From Pseudomonas fluorescens (GTDB lineage: Bacteria > Pseudomonadota > Gammaproteobacteria > Pseudomonadales > Pseudomonadaceae): a stretch of DNA of 64,000 nt. The translations under genes and the position numbers were made by a program. Position 1 is the stretch's first letter. Every line of letters starts with the position of its first letter. The stretch is from contig NZ_CABVIX010000010.1 in NCBI RefSeq assembly GCF_902498185.1, positions 124,001 through 188,000 on the forward strand, written 5' to 3'. The notes under the pieces are model-generated. The model did not search any database, was not told the DNA's origin, and saw nothing but the letters and a program-made list of their open reading frames with translations. Positions 25,754-35,525 of the stretch are shown here, piece after piece.

Positions 25754-25996
25754 GGTGGACTCCACAAGCTAGGTGCGGGCGATTATAGGGCAGGGGTGGC
25801 CGCTGTACAGCCGCTGCGAAGACGACCTTTGGTCAGACACACTGAGCATTTTGCTCAGTTGGCTGTCTATCAACGCAGACGAACGGCGCGCTTGGCGGCA
25901 GACCCGCTTTGCCTGATAATCGCGCCTCTAATTTGGCGTCATAGCATTGACGACTCGTTGTCCTCGATGGCAACTACCCCCAGCAAGGAGTTTGGG

Positions 25997-28168
25997 ATGC
26001 GTAAGGAAGGCAACGTGGTGAGCCTGGCGGCGGCTAATCTCAGAGGTCTGCGTCCGCCTTTGCCTTGCTTGCCGGTACTGTTGCTGCAAGTGCGTGACAA
26101 AGCCGCGCTGCAACTGCGCCAATGCCTGCAGGCGTTGTTCGATAATGCCGACGATACGCTCTTCGAGATGGCCGACAAGGCCATGGGCCCTCTCGAGCAA
26201 CATCTGTTTTTCGAAGCGATGCGTGACCTGCGCCTCAAGCGCAAGAATATCGAGCGCGAGTTCATCGATACGCTGCAAGACGCCTTCTCTGCCATCGGCC
26301 GTGTCGACCCGTTGATGCAGTTGCCCGATGCCCCGGGTCACGGCAAGGAAGAACAGGAGCGAAGCGTCGCCATCCAGGGCATGGTCGAGCGTGTGCTGGC
26401 GCGTGACAGGTTCGTGCTCCAGCAACTGTGCCTGCGGTTTCAGGCCTTGCTCGGGCAGCCGGTCGACGAGCACTGCAACCCGCTGGGGCCCGCAAGGCTG
26501 TGCAGGTTCTTCCTGCAGGCGGGGCGCAATCTTGGAGTCGGATTCAAGGTCAAGCTGATCCTTCTCAAACTCTTCGAGCGCTATGTACTGCGCGATATCG
26601 AATCGATCTATGGCGAAGCCAATCAGTTGCTCGCGGTGGCCGGCGTGCTGCCAGAGCTCAAGCCCGCGCCGCGGCGCCGCGCCGAGGATCGCCAGCGAAT
26701 GGCCCCGCGTGACCCGGCCAATCAGTCCGAGGAAGAAGAACTGCACGAAAGCAGCGCGGGGCGGGCCTTCATCACCTCCCTGCAGCCTTTGCTCGCGCCG
26801 GCGCGCGGGCGAGTGGCGCCGCGCTTGCACGGCAACCTGCCAGCGTCGCCTATCGCCACCGGCGACCTGCTGCGACTGCTCTCGCACCTGCAGCACTTCG
26901 TGCCTGCCGTGTGCGAGGGCGATGAGTTTTTCCCTGCGCAGCAGCTGGAGCAACTGCTGCTGAGGATCAGCGTGCGAAGCGGCAACCGGCGACAGATCGC
27001 CGCTGCCGATGAAGACCTGATCAACCTGGTCGGCATGTTGTTCAACTTCATCCTCGATGACAGCAACCTCCCGGCCGCGCTCCGGCGGATGATCGCCCGC
27101 CTGCAGATCCCGTACATCAAGGTTGCCCTGCTGGATGCGACCTTGTTCACCCGAGCCAGCCATCCGGCGCGCCGTCTGCTCAACGAGATCGCTTTGGCGG
27201 CGATGGGCTGGGAAGGCAATGGCGAGCCGCAGCGAGACAGCCTGTACCTGCGCATCGAGCGGATCGTGCTGCGCCTGCTCAACGAATTCAGTGAAGACAC
27301 CCGCCTGTTCAGCGACCTGCTGGCCGAGTTTCTCACCTACAGCAGCGAAGAGCGTCGGCGCAACGATCTGCTTGAACAACGCACCCGCGATGCCGAGGAA
27401 GGCCGCGCGCGTACTTTGCTGGCACGACAACGGGTCCAGCAGGTACTCAACCAGCGCCTGCATGGGCGGGTGTTGCCAGAGGTAGTGGTACAGATCCTGG
27501 TTCAGGCCTGGAGTCAGGTACTGATGCTCGCCTGCCTCAAGCATGGCGAGCGGTCGCGGGCCTGGGCCCAGGGACTGCTGACCATGGACGCGTTGCTGGA
27601 CAGCGTGGCGCCGCACCGTGAGCCCCTGGCGCGTCAGCAGTTGCTCGAACAGGTGCCCAGTTTGCTCAAGGCCTTGCGCGAGGGGCTGGCGGCAATTGCC
27701 CTGGACTCGAACGCGACCCGTGAATTCTTCGCCCAGCTGGCAGAGTTGCACCTGCGTGCCTGCTCGACGCACGACCTTGGCCTGTCGTCGCAAGACAACA
27801 CGCTGAAGGAGATCCTGGTGCGCGACGAGATCGTCCTGGCCGTTGGCGAGGAGCCAGCCTGCGCGCCGCTACTGCAGCTGGACGAGCACCACCCGCAACT
27901 GCGCCAGTTGCAGCGGCTGCGCGTGGGTAGCTGGGTCGAGGTGCGCGATGACGGCGCACCGATACGCTGCAAGCTGATTGCCTGGATCGCCAGCAGCGAC
28001 CGCTTCGTCTTTGCCAACCGCCATGGCCGCAAGGTCCGCGACTGGAGCCGCAGCGGGCTATTGATGGCGTTGCGCCGCGAGGATGTGCGGCCGCTTGACG
28101 ATGGACTGCTGTTCGACCGCGCGCTGCACGGGGTGGTCGAGCGGTTGCGGGGCCAGCCTGGATTGTGA
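25997..28168 (+). CDS. DUF1631 family protein
   Basis: Large cytoplasmic protein of unknown function, DUF1631, here 723 residues. It is mainly helical and rich in Leu, Arg and Glu, with no signal peptide or membrane segment. A C-terminal beta-rich module (VGSWVEVRDDGAP through FVFANRHGRKVRDW) is followed by the family tail LLFDRALHGVVERL. The ATG at 25997 has AAGGAG 6 bases upstream; earlier in-frame starts were rejected. The next gene on the strand is ampD, 79 bp on, so cotranscription is possible. The family is common in gammaproteobacteria next to nadC-ampD. Confidence 0.85.
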   Translation: MRKEGNVVSLAAANLRGLRPPLPCLPVLLLQVRDKAALQLRQCLQALFDNADDTLFEMADKAMGPLEQHLFFEAMRDLRLKRKNIEREFIDTLQDAFSAIGRVDPLMQLPDAPGHGKEEQERSVAIQGMVERVLARDRFVLQQLCLRFQALLGQPVDEHCNPLGPARLCRFFLQAGRNLGVGFKVKLILLKLFERYVLRDIESIYGEANQLLAVAGVLPELKPAPRRRAEDRQRMAPRDPANQSEEEELHESSAGRAFITSLQPLLAPARGRVAPRLHGNLPASPIATGDLLRLLSHLQHFVPAVCEGDEFFPAQQLEQLLLRISVRSGNRRQIAAADEDLINLVGMLFNFILDDSNLPAALRRMIARLQIPYIKVALLDATLFTRASHPARRLLNEIALAAMGWEGNGEPQRDSLYLRIERIVLRLLNEFSEDTRLFSDLLAEFLTYSSEERRRNDLLEQRTRDAEEGRARTLLARQRVQQVLNQRLHGRVLPEVVVQILVQAWSQVLMLACLKHGERSRAWAQGLLTMDALLDSVAPHREPLARQQLLEQVPSLLKALREGLAAIALDSNATREFFAQLAELHLRACSTHDLGLSSQDNTLKEILVRDEIVLAVGEEPACAPLLQLDEHHPQLRQLQRLRVGSWVEVRDDGAPIRCKLIAWIASSDRFVFANRHGRKVRDWSRSGLLMALRREDVRPLDDGLLFDRALHGVVERLRGQPGL

Positions 28169-28247
28169 GTCGATGCTCAATCTTGCATGCAACCGTCACA
28201 GCCTCGGGGCATACTGAGGCAACGTCCATGTGTGCCAGGATCTGCCC

Positions 28248-28814
28248 ATGCATTTGAACCGCGAAACAGGCTGGTTCACCGGTGTCACCCACTGCCCCTC
28301 ACCCAATTTCAACGCCCGCGCCGATGGCGAGCACATCTCCCTGCTGGTGATCCACAACATCAGCCTGCCGCCTGCCTGCTTTGGCACCGGCAAGGTGCAG
28401 GCGTTTTTCCAGAACGCCTTGAACCCGGACGAGCATCCCTATTTCCAAGGCATCCAGCACCTGAGGGTGTCGGCGCATCTGTTTGTCGAGCGCAATGGGG
28501 CGGTCACCCAGTTTGTCTCGTGCCTGGACCGTGCCTGGCATGCGGGCGTGTCTCGATTCGACGGGCGTGAGGGCTGCAACGATTTTTCCATCGGCATCGA
28601 GCTCGAAGGTACTGACGAGCTACCGTATACCGATGAGCAATACGCCGCGCTCGAGCAACTGACCCGGCAGATACAAATGGCGTGGCCGGCGATCGACGCC
28701 CAGCGCATCCGTGGTCACAGCGATATCGCACCCGGGCGCAAGACCGATCCGGGGCCTGCTTTCGACTGGCAACGCTACCGAGCGGCCCTGCAAGACTTCG
28801 AGGACAATGCATGA
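28248..28814 (+). CDS. ampD: 1,6-anhydro-N-acetylmuramyl-L-alanine amidase AmpD
   Basis: Cytoplasmic zinc amidase that strips the peptide from 1,6-anhydro-muropeptides in cell-wall recycling; its loss derepresses AmpC beta-lactamase where an AmpR system exists. The 188 residues show the amidase_2 fold with the zinc ligands in LLVIHN, a second His in AWHAGVSRF or GHSDIAPGRK, and Asp in KTDPGPAF. The ATG at 28248 has an AGGA site. Its stop overlaps the ampE start (ATGA), so the two are translationally coupled. Confidence 0.95.
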   Translation: MHLNRETGWFTGVTHCPSPNFNARADGEHISLLVIHNISLPPACFGTGKVQAFFQNALNPDEHPYFQGIQHLRVSAHLFVERNGAVTQFVSCLDRAWHAGVSRFDGREGCNDFSIGIELEGTDELPYTDEQYAALEQLTRQIQMAWPAIDAQRIRGHSDIAPGRKTDPGPAFDWQRYRAALQDFEDNA

Positions 28815-29641
28815 GTTTTCTGGTGTTGGTGCTGGTGTTGTGGGTCGAGAAGTTCTCTTCCTTGCGCCACCGGCTGCAGCGGGACGGCTTTTTCTTTGGC
28901 GAGCTGGTGCGCCTGGAGCGCAGTGGCAAGGTTCATCCCTGGTGGACCCTGATCATTCTGGTGCTGGCGCCGGTGGCTGTGCTGGTGCTGCTGTTACATG
29001 TGCTGGAACCGGTGGCCTACGGCCTGCTGGCATTGCCCGTGCACCTGCTGGTGCTCATCTACAGCCTGGGCCGGGGCGATACCAAGGCTGCGCTCGGGCC
29101 CTTGCGCGACGCCTGGCGGCGCGGCGACCAGCAAGCCGCGCTGCATGTCGCCGAGCGCGACCTGGGCCTGGCCGCCGATGATGCCGAGGGCTTGCTAGAG
29201 CGCGTCCAGGGTCATCTGCTGTGGCAGGCCTACCAGAGCTTCTTCGCAGTGGTTTTCTGGTATTTCCTGCTTGGTCCCGCCGCTGCGCTGGCCTACCGGC
29301 TTCTCGACCTGATTGCCGCCCACAGCCATCAACCGGCGCTCAAGGCCCGCGCCGGGCTGCTGCGCCATGTCATGGACTGGTTGCCGGTACGGGTACTGGC
29401 GTTGAGCTTCGCCTTGGTCGGCAACTTCATGTCGGTTATCCGGTTGATGTTGAGCGAGCTGTTGAACTGGCACATCCGCGCCGCCCAGTTGGTAGCCCGG
29501 GCCGGGCGTGTGGCCGATGATGCGCCCCCTGCGCAGGCGGGCCCCCAAGCCCTGGAAACGCTGGACAGCCTGTGGGAATTGCTGCTGCGTTGCGCGGTGC
29601 TGTGGTATGCGGCATTTGCCCTATGGACGGTATTGGCCTGA
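28811..29641 (+). CDS. ampE: Inner-membrane protein AmpE
   Basis: Membrane partner of AmpD, of unproven mechanism. The 276 residues begin MSFLVLVLVLWVEKFSSLRH, with further hydrophobic segments (TLIILVLAPVAVLVLLLHVL; SFFAVVFWYFLLGPAAALAYRLLD) and a C-terminal helix. The start overlaps the ampD stop. The 43-codon extension in the same frame lies inside ampD and is spurious. It converges on tatD; a weak GGCCTG/CAGGCC stem spans the junction. Confidence 0.92.
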   Translation: MSFLVLVLVLWVEKFSSLRHRLQRDGFFFGELVRLERSGKVHPWWTLIILVLAPVAVLVLLLHVLEPVAYGLLALPVHLLVLIYSLGRGDTKAALGPLRDAWRRGDQQAALHVAERDLGLAADDAEGLLERVQGHLLWQAYQSFFAVVFWYFLLGPAAALAYRLLDLIAAHSHQPALKARAGLLRHVMDWLPVRVLALSFALVGNFMSVIRLMLSELLNWHIRAAQLVARAGRVADDAPPAQAGPQALETLDSLWELLLRCAVLWYAAFALWTVLA

Positions 29642-29662
29642 AACGGTCGCGCTCCAGGCCGG

Positions 29663-30439
29663 CTACCAGCCGAATAGTTCGCAAGCATTGCGGCTGGTCG
29701 CCTCGGCCAGCGCCTCGGGTGTAATCCCGATCAAGTCGGCCAGGGCGCTGGCGATCTCGGGCAGATGCTCGGGGCTGTTGCGCTGACCTGGAAACATCGC
29801 CGGGGCCATGTCCGGGGCATCGGTTTCCAGCACCAGGCTCTCCAGCGGCAGCCTTGCCACGGTCTTGCGCAGGCGCAGTGCCTGGGGCCAGGTGGCAGCG
29901 CCGCCCAGGCCAAGCCTGAAGCCCAGCTTGATGTACTCGCGCGCTTCTTCATAGCTACCGGCAAAGGCGTGGATAACACCAGCGCGTCCAAGCTTGTAGC
30001 GCTTGAGTGTGGCGATCACCTGGGCATGGCTGCGGCGCACGTGCAGCAGCGCGGGCAGCTCGAAGTCCACGGCCAGTTGCAGTTGCGCCTCGAACAGCGT
30101 CTGCTGACGCTGCTTGTCCAGCTCGGGCAGGTAGTAGTCCAGGCCGAATTCGCCTACCGCGCACAGTTGGTGATCGCCATGCAGGTGCTCCAGCCACTGG
30201 CGCAATTGCGGCAGATGCTCGGGGCGATGCTGATCGAGGTATACCGGGTGCAGGCCATAGGCGGCGTGCAGGCGGGCGTCGCCGCGCACCAGGTCGTGGA
30301 TGCGCTGCCAGTTGTCCTGGTACACCCCCAGCACCACCAGGCGCTCCACTCCGCGCGCGCCGGCGTTGTCCAGCAGGCGCGTGCGGTCGGCGTCGAAGTC
30401 TTCGAAATCGAGGTGGGTATGGGTGTCGATCAGGCGCAT
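29663..30439 (-). CDS. tatD: TatD family metal-dependent DNase
   Basis: TatD-family metal-dependent hydrolase/nuclease with a TIM-barrel, 258 residues. Metal-site motifs: DTHTHLD at the start, GEFGLDYY in the middle, LHVRRSHAQV, and LETDAPDMAP near the end. These are the four conserved ligand regions of the family. It starts 10 bases after the fruR stop, so it is probably read from the fruR transcript; its own ribosome site is weak. The canonical YcfH/TatD paralogue identity cannot be fixed by eye. Confidence 0.88.
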   Translation of the reverse strand: MRLIDTHTHLDFEDFDADRTRLLDNAGARGVERLVVLGVYQDNWQRIHDLVRGDARLHAAYGLHPVYLDQHRPEHLPQLRQWLEHLHGDHQLCAVGEFGLDYYLPELDKQRQQTLFEAQLQLAVDFELPALLHVRRSHAQVIATLKRYKLGRAGVIHAFAGSYEEAREYIKLGFRLGLGGAATWPQALRLRKTVARLPLESLVLETDAPDMAPAMFPGQRNSPEHLPEIASALADLIGITPEALAEATSRNACELFGW

Positions 30440-30448
30440 GCCCAAGGC

Positions 30449-31438
30449 CTAGCCGATACGCTGCTTGAACGTGCGGGCAATCGCGTGCACGCCGGGGTCG
30501 TAGCGCTTGTCTTCGATGGCGGCCAGGGCCAGCTCCAATGCGGTCGCTGCAATCAGCCCGTGCTGCTGGGCCATGGCGTTGACAGGCAGGGGCAGGAAGT
30601 CGAGCAACTGATTGTCGCCGAAAGTGCCCAGCTGCAAGCTGCGCGAGCCTGCCGGAAGGGCTTGCAGCGCATCGAACACGCCTTGCAGCAATACGTAGGA
30701 CGTCGTCACCAGGGCATCGGGCAGTCCGCCCAGTTCATCGATCAGCTGCTGCATCAGATGCTGCCCGCAGTCGCGGCTGAAGGCCGCGCCCTGGTAGCGG
30801 CTTACCTGGCCGTCGAAACCTTGCAACGCCTCGTCGAAGCCTCCCGCGCGGGACTGGCTGACACCCAGTTCGGGCCGTGCGCCGATCAGAGCGATCCGCT
30901 CGGGCCCGGTGGCGAGCAGGCTCTTGGCCAATTGCAGGCTCGCAGCGCGGTCGTCGCTGATCACCGAGCAGAAGTGCCGCGGGTCGAGCTGACGATCGAT
31001 AGCGATCACCGGCAAGCCTTTATCCTGCATCTCGCGGTAACTGTCATCGCCCACGGGCAGGCAACTGGCGACGAACAGCGCGTCGCAGCGCCTGGCCTTG
31101 AACAGCTGTTGCAGCTGCCGCTCGCTCTCGGGCTGGTCATCGCTGCTGGCGAGCAGCAGCTGATAGCCACGCGCGCGGGCGCCTTGCTCCAGCTGTTTGG
31201 CGATGCGCGCATAGCTCGGGTTTTCGAGGTCGGGGAGGATAAAGCCCAGCGTGCGGGTGTAGCGGCTGCGCAGTCCGGCGGCCTGGGGGTTGGGCGTGAA
31301 GCCATGGGCCTCGACCACCGCACGCACCCGCTCGACAGTGCTATTACTGATGCGTTGCTGTTCGGCCTTGCCATTGATGACGTAGCTGGCGGTGGTAACT
31401 GACACACCAGCCAGACGGGCGATATCGCTGAGTTTCAC
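30449..31438 (-). CDS. fruR: Fructose repressor FruR (Cra), LacI family
   Basis: LacI/GalR regulator controlling fruBKA, released by fructose-1-phosphate in Pseudomonas. The 329 residues start (GTG) with the helix-turn-helix KLSDIARLAGVSVTTASYVI, then the hinge and a periplasmic-binding-like effector domain (TLGFILPDLENPSYARIAK ... VIAIDRQLD ... RIALIGARPE). The GTG at 31438 has an AAGGA site and puts the helix-turn-helix at residue 2, as in relatives; the 28-codon upstream extension is rejected. It is divergent from fruB, with a perfect Cra operator in the 284-bp spacer. Confidence 0.95.
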   Translation of the reverse strand: MKLSDIARLAGVSVTTASYVINGKAEQQRISNSTVERVRAVVEAHGFTPNPQAAGLRSRYTRTLGFILPDLENPSYARIAKQLEQGARARGYQLLLASSDDQPESERQLQQLFKARRCDALFVASCLPVGDDSYREMQDKGLPVIAIDRQLDPRHFCSVISDDRAASLQLAKSLLATGPERIALIGARPELGVSQSRAGGFDEALQGFDGQVSRYQGAAFSRDCGQHLMQQLIDELGGLPDALVTTSYVLLQGVFDALQALPAGSRSLQLGTFGDNQLLDFLPLPVNAMAQQHGLIAATALELALAAIEDKRYDPGVHAIARTFKQRIG

Positions 31439-31593
31439 CGAGTTTTCCTTGTTATTACCGGGGCTGCTCTGAGGCTGACCTGAAAGTGTCTCAGATCCAG
31501 CCATTGCACCGCAGGCGACCATTGTCGCAATTGTCCGACAGGATGGGGCTTTTTCGGAGGAAGATTATCGAGTACCGTGCCCGCTGATCCTGA

Positions 31594-31607
31594 TTAATCG
31601 TTTCAGC
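31594..31607 (-). promoter_or_regulatory. FruR/Cra operator
   Basis: The minus strand reads GCTGAAACGATTAA, matching the E. coli Cra consensus RSTGAAWCSNTHHW at every position, 116 bp before the fruB start. A near-palindrome CAGTA...TACTG (31690-31708) lies just before the fruB ribosome site, and its role is unknown. Confidence 0.85.
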
Positions 31608-31722
31608 AGGCGTTTTTTTACTGCCATGTCAGGCGCCTGCGGCAAGGGTTTGCAAAAAGGCCCCTTGTGGAATGTCCACAACAATACCTCAGTATCGTAT
31701 ACGTACTGTAAAGGAGAAGGTC

Positions 31723-34578
31723 ATGCTAGAGCTCGCCAAGGAGCAGATAGCCATGGGCCAGGTCGCCGACGGCAAGGCCGAAGCGCTACGCCTGCTGGCT
31801 GATCGTCTGGTCGCTGATGGACTGGTCGCCGAGGGTTACCTCGAAGGCTTGCAGGCACGCGAGGCGCAAGGTTCGACCTTCCTCGGCCAGGGCATTGCCA
31901 TTCCCCACGGCACCCCGCAGACCCGCGACCTGGTATTTGCCACGGGCGTACGCCTGCTGCAGTTTCCGCAAGGCGTGGACTGGGGCGACGGGCAGATCGT
32001 CTATCTGGCCATCGGTATTGCCGCGCGCTCCGACGAACACCTGCGCCTGCTGCAACTGCTGACCCGCGCCCTGGGCGAGACCGATCTCGCTGAAGCGTTG
32101 CGCCGGGCCTCGTCGGCCGAGGCGCTGCTCAAGCTGTTGCAAGGCGCGCCCCAGGCATTGGCGCTGGACGCCCAACTGGTCGGCCTTGGCGTCGCAGCTG
32201 ACGACTTCGACGAGCTGGCCTGGCGGGGGGCGCGCCTGTTGCAGCGCGCCGATTGCGTCGACACTGGCTTCGCCTCGGTGCTTCAGCAGGCCGAGCCGCT
32301 GCCGCTGGGGGATGGCCTGTGGTGGCTGAACAGCGAACGCCAGGTGCGCCAGCCGGGCCTGGCATTCGTTACTCCGCAGCAGCCCCTGCGCTACCGCGAC
32401 CGGCCCTTGAACGGGCTGTTCTGCCTGGCCAGCCTCGGCGCCGCGCACCAGGCGTTGCTCGAGCGGCTGTGCGAAGTGCTCATCGAAGGCCGTGGGCAGA
32501 TGCTGTACCAGGCCACCAGCAGCCGAACCGTGCTCGAAGTGCTGGGTGGCGAGGTGCCGGCTGACTGGCCAAGCGTGCGCGTGACCCTGGCCAACTCCCA
32601 CGGCCTGCATGCCCGTCCAGCGAAAGAGCTGGCGCAGCTGGCCAAAGGCTTTGAAGGCGAGATCCGCCTGCGGGTGCTCGACAGCGGCCAGCCAGCGGTT
32701 TCGGTGAAGAGCCTGAGCAAGTTGCTGAGCCTGGGCGCGCGTCGCGGCCAGGTGCTGGAACTGATCGCCGAGCCTGACATTGCCGCCGATGCCTTGCCCG
32801 TACTGCTGGCGGCCATCGAACAAGGACTGGGCGAGGAAGTCGAGCCGCTGCCTGCAACGCCGGAGCCCATAGTGGCGCCGGTAGCAGAGGTGAAGCTCCA
32901 GGCGCCTGCTGTGGGTAGCCGGATCCAAGGCGTTGCGGCTTCGCCCGGGATTGTCTGCGGACCGGCGCATATCCATGCCGAGCGCAAGATCGACTATCCC
33001 CTGCGCGGCGAATCGCTGCACCACGAGCGGGCGAAACTGAGCGGGGCGCTGGCGGTAGTGATCAGCGAGCTGCAGGTGCTGGTGCAGCGCAGCGACAAGT
33101 CCATTGCCGAGATCTTTGTCACTCACCAGGAGATGCTTGCCGACCCGGCCCTGACCGATGATGTCGAGCAGCGCCTGCGCCAGGGCGAGAGCGCCGCGGC
33201 GGCCTGGATGACGGTGATCGAGGCCGCCGCGCGTCAGCAGGAGTCGCTGAACGACGCCTTGCTGGCCGAACGCGCCGCCGACCTGCGTGACATCGGCCGG
33301 CGGGTGCTGGCGCAGCTCTGCGGCATCGAGGATCATCCGGCGCCGGAACAACCCTACGTGCTGGTCATGGCCGAAGTCGGCCCGTCCGACGTCGCCCGCC
33401 TGGACCCGGCGCGTGTCGCCGGCATTGTCACCGCTCACGGCGGAGCGACGGCGCACAGCGCGATCGTTGCCCGGGCGCTGGGCATCCCGGCAGTGGTCGG
33501 CGTGGGCGAGTCGGTGTTGCTGCTCGAGCCTGGGACCCAGCTGTTGCTTGATGGCCAGCGCGGCCAGTTGAGCGTGGCGCCCGCCGAGCAGGACGTCCAG
33601 CGTGCCCTGGCTGAACGCGACAAGCGTGAAGCACGCTTGCAGGAGGCCTGGGCCCACCGCCTGGAGCCCGCCGTGACGCGCGACGGGCATGCCGTCGAAG
33701 TGTTCGCTAACATCGGCGAAAGCACCGGCATTGAAAAGGTCGTCGACCAAGGCGCCGAAGGCGTCGGCCTGCTGCGTACCGAGCTGATCTTCATGGCCCA
33801 CCCCCAGGCGCCCGACGTGGCGACCCAGGAGGCTGAATACCGCCGCGTGCTCGAGGGCCTCGATGGCCGTCCGCTGGTGGTGCGTACGCTCGACGTAGGG
33901 GGCGACAAGCCATTGCCCTATTGGCCGATCGCCACGGAAGAGAACCCGTTTCTTGGCGTGCGCGGGGTGCGCCTGACGCTGCAACGCCCGCAAGTGATGG
34001 AAGATCAGCTGCGGGCGTTGCTGCTGGCAGCCGGCGAACGTCCCTTGCGCATCATGTTCCCGATGGTCGGCCAGATTCATGAATGGCGCCAGGCGCGGGC
34101 CATGGTCGAGCGCTTGCGCGAAGAAATCCCGGTCAGCGACCTGCAGCTCGGGATCATGGTCGAGGTGCCCTCGGCTGCCTTGCTGGCCCCGCAGCTGGCC
34201 CGCGAGGTCGACTTCTTCAGTATCGGCACCAACGACCTGACGCAGTACACCTTGGCGATCGACCGCGGCCATCCGAGCCTCAGCGCTCAGGCCGACGGCT
34301 TGCACCCTGCGGTACTGCAGCTGATCGACATGACCGTGCGCGCTGCCCATGCCGAAGGCAAGTGGGTGGGCGTGTGCGGAGAGCTGGCTGCCGATCCTCA
34401 GGCGGTCGCGCTGTTGCTGGGCCTGGACGTGGATGAGCTCAGCGTGTCGGCCCGCAGCATTGCCGAGGTCAAGGCGCTGGTGCGCGAAACCGATCAACAA
34501 CAGGCCCGCGCCCTGGCGCGCCTGGCCTTGCAGCAAGACAGTGCCGAAGCGGTCCGGGCGCTGGTGGAGAACAACTGA
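31723..34578 (+). CDS. fruB: Fructose PTS multiphosphoryl protein (EIIA-HPr-EI)
   Basis: Cytoplasmic phosphotransfer protein of the fructose PTS, 951 residues, carrying phosphate from PEP to FruA. Domains: EIIA-Fru (about 1-145, phospho-His H62 in PHGTPQ), a linker, HPr (about 285-370, phospho-His H296 in GLHARPA) and Enzyme I (about 400-951, phospho-His H578 in GGATAHSAIVARALG; later GTNDLTQYT). All three active histidines are present. A strong AAGGAGAAGG site precedes the ATG. The gene overlaps fruK by one base (TGATG). Because it contains its own EI, uptake does not need ptsI. Confidence 0.97.
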   Translation: MLELAKEQIAMGQVADGKAEALRLLADRLVADGLVAEGYLEGLQAREAQGSTFLGQGIAIPHGTPQTRDLVFATGVRLLQFPQGVDWGDGQIVYLAIGIAARSDEHLRLLQLLTRALGETDLAEALRRASSAEALLKLLQGAPQALALDAQLVGLGVAADDFDELAWRGARLLQRADCVDTGFASVLQQAEPLPLGDGLWWLNSERQVRQPGLAFVTPQQPLRYRDRPLNGLFCLASLGAAHQALLERLCEVLIEGRGQMLYQATSSRTVLEVLGGEVPADWPSVRVTLANSHGLHARPAKELAQLAKGFEGEIRLRVLDSGQPAVSVKSLSKLLSLGARRGQVLELIAEPDIAADALPVLLAAIEQGLGEEVEPLPATPEPIVAPVAEVKLQAPAVGSRIQGVAASPGIVCGPAHIHAERKIDYPLRGESLHHERAKLSGALAVVISELQVLVQRSDKSIAEIFVTHQEMLADPALTDDVEQRLRQGESAAAAWMTVIEAAARQQESLNDALLAERAADLRDIGRRVLAQLCGIEDHPAPEQPYVLVMAEVGPSDVARLDPARVAGIVTAHGGATAHSAIVARALGIPAVVGVGESVLLLEPGTQLLLDGQRGQLSVAPAEQDVQRALAERDKREARLQEAWAHRLEPAVTRDGHAVEVFANIGESTGIEKVVDQGAEGVGLLRTELIFMAHPQAPDVATQEAEYRRVLEGLDGRPLVVRTLDVGGDKPLPYWPIATEENPFLGVRGVRLTLQRPQVMEDQLRALLLAAGERPLRIMFPMVGQIHEWRQARAMVERLREEIPVSDLQLGIMVEVPSAALLAPQLAREVDFFSIGTNDLTQYTLAIDRGHPSLSAQADGLHPAVLQLIDMTVRAAHAEGKWVGVCGELAADPQAVALLLGLDVDELSVSARSIAEVKALVRETDQQQARALARLALQQDSAEAVRALVENN

Positions 34579-35525
34579 TGGCCAAGATACTCACCCTAAC
34601 CCTGAACCCGGCTTTGGACGTCACCGTGAGCCTGGACGTGTTGCGGGCCGGCCACGTCAATCGTAGCCAGGCGCAGCACAGCCATGCTGCCGGCAAAGGG
34701 CTGAACGTAGCCCAGGTGCTGGCGGACCTCGGTCACAGTGTCACTGTCGGCGGCTTTCTCGGCCGCGACAACCCGCAGCCGTTCGAAGCGCTGATCGAGG
34801 CGCGCGGTTTTACCGACTGCTTCGTGCGCGTGGCTGGCGAGACCCGCAGCAATCTCAAGCTGGTCGAGGCCAATGGCCGCGTCACGGACGTCAATGGGCA
34901 AGGACCTGTGGTCGACGAGGCTGCCCAGGAAGAACTGCTGCGTGTGCTTGCACAGGTCGCGAGCGGCCATGACGCCGTGGTGGTTGCCGGCAGCTTGCCA
35001 CGCGGCATCACTGCGCAGTGGTTGCGCGAGCTGCTGCTGCAACTCAAGGCCCAAGGCTTGAAGGTTGCCCTGGACAGCAGCGGAGAGGCCCTGCGCGCAG
35101 GGCTCGAGGCTGCACCCTGGCTGGTCAAGCCAAACACCGAAGAGCTCGCCGAAGTACTGGGTCAGCCCGTCGAGGGCCGCGCCCAGCAGCGCGCTGCCGC
35201 CGAACGTCTGCTGGCGAGCGGCATCGAGCACGTGGTGGTGTCCCAGGGTGAGCAGGGTGTGAGCTGGTTCGCCAACGGCCAGGCCCTGCACGCGCAGCCG
35301 CCCAAGGTGCGCGTGGCCAGTACGGTCGGAGCGGGGGATTCGCTGGTGGCGGGCATGGTCCATGGCCTGCTGCAGGCCCAAGCCCCTGCACAGACCTTGC
35401 GCCGCGCGACTGCGATCGCCGCGCAGGCGGTCACGCAGATCGGTTTCGGTATCCGCGACCTCGAGCAACTCGAGCAGCTCGAAGCCGCAGTGCAACTGAC
35501 AGAAGAACAAGAGGGTTGCCAATGA
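34578..35525 (+). CDS. fruK: 1-phosphofructokinase
   Basis: Phosphorylates fructose-1-phosphate to fructose-1,6-bisphosphate with ATP; also removes the F1P inducer of FruR. PfkB/ribokinase family of 315 residues with LNPALDVTVSL at the start, HAAGKGLNVAQVLADLG, and the catalytic GAGDSLVAG near the C-terminus. Translationally coupled on both sides: TGATG with fruB, ATGA with fruA. Confidence 0.97.
   Translation: MAKILTLTLNPALDVTVSLDVLRAGHVNRSQAQHSHAAGKGLNVAQVLADLGHSVTVGGFLGRDNPQPFEALIEARGFTDCFVRVAGETRSNLKLVEANGRVTDVNGQGPVVDEAAQEELLRVLAQVASGHDAVVVAGSLPRGITAQWLRELLLQLKAQGLKVALDSSGEALRAGLEAAPWLVKPNTEELAEVLGQPVEGRAQQRAAAERLLASGIEHVVVSQGEQGVSWFANGQALHAQPPKVRVASTVGAGDSLVAGMVHGLLQAQAPAQTLRRATAIAAQAVTQIGFGIRDLEQLEQLEAAVQLTEEQEGCQ

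Noticed and set aside
27900..28140. PilZ (c-di-GMP) domain at the C-terminus of the DUF1631 protein because of a D-W-S-R-S-G string
   Set aside because: The RxxxR element is not at the required position before the string and the surrounding sequence follows the DUF1631 family tail.
31786..34536. Minus-strand open frame of 916 codons opposite fruB, and similar long frames at 35162-37390 and 6023-7939
   Set aside because: Antisense of clearly identified genes with all catalytic motifs; the antisense products are His/Gln/Arg-rich and resemble no family.
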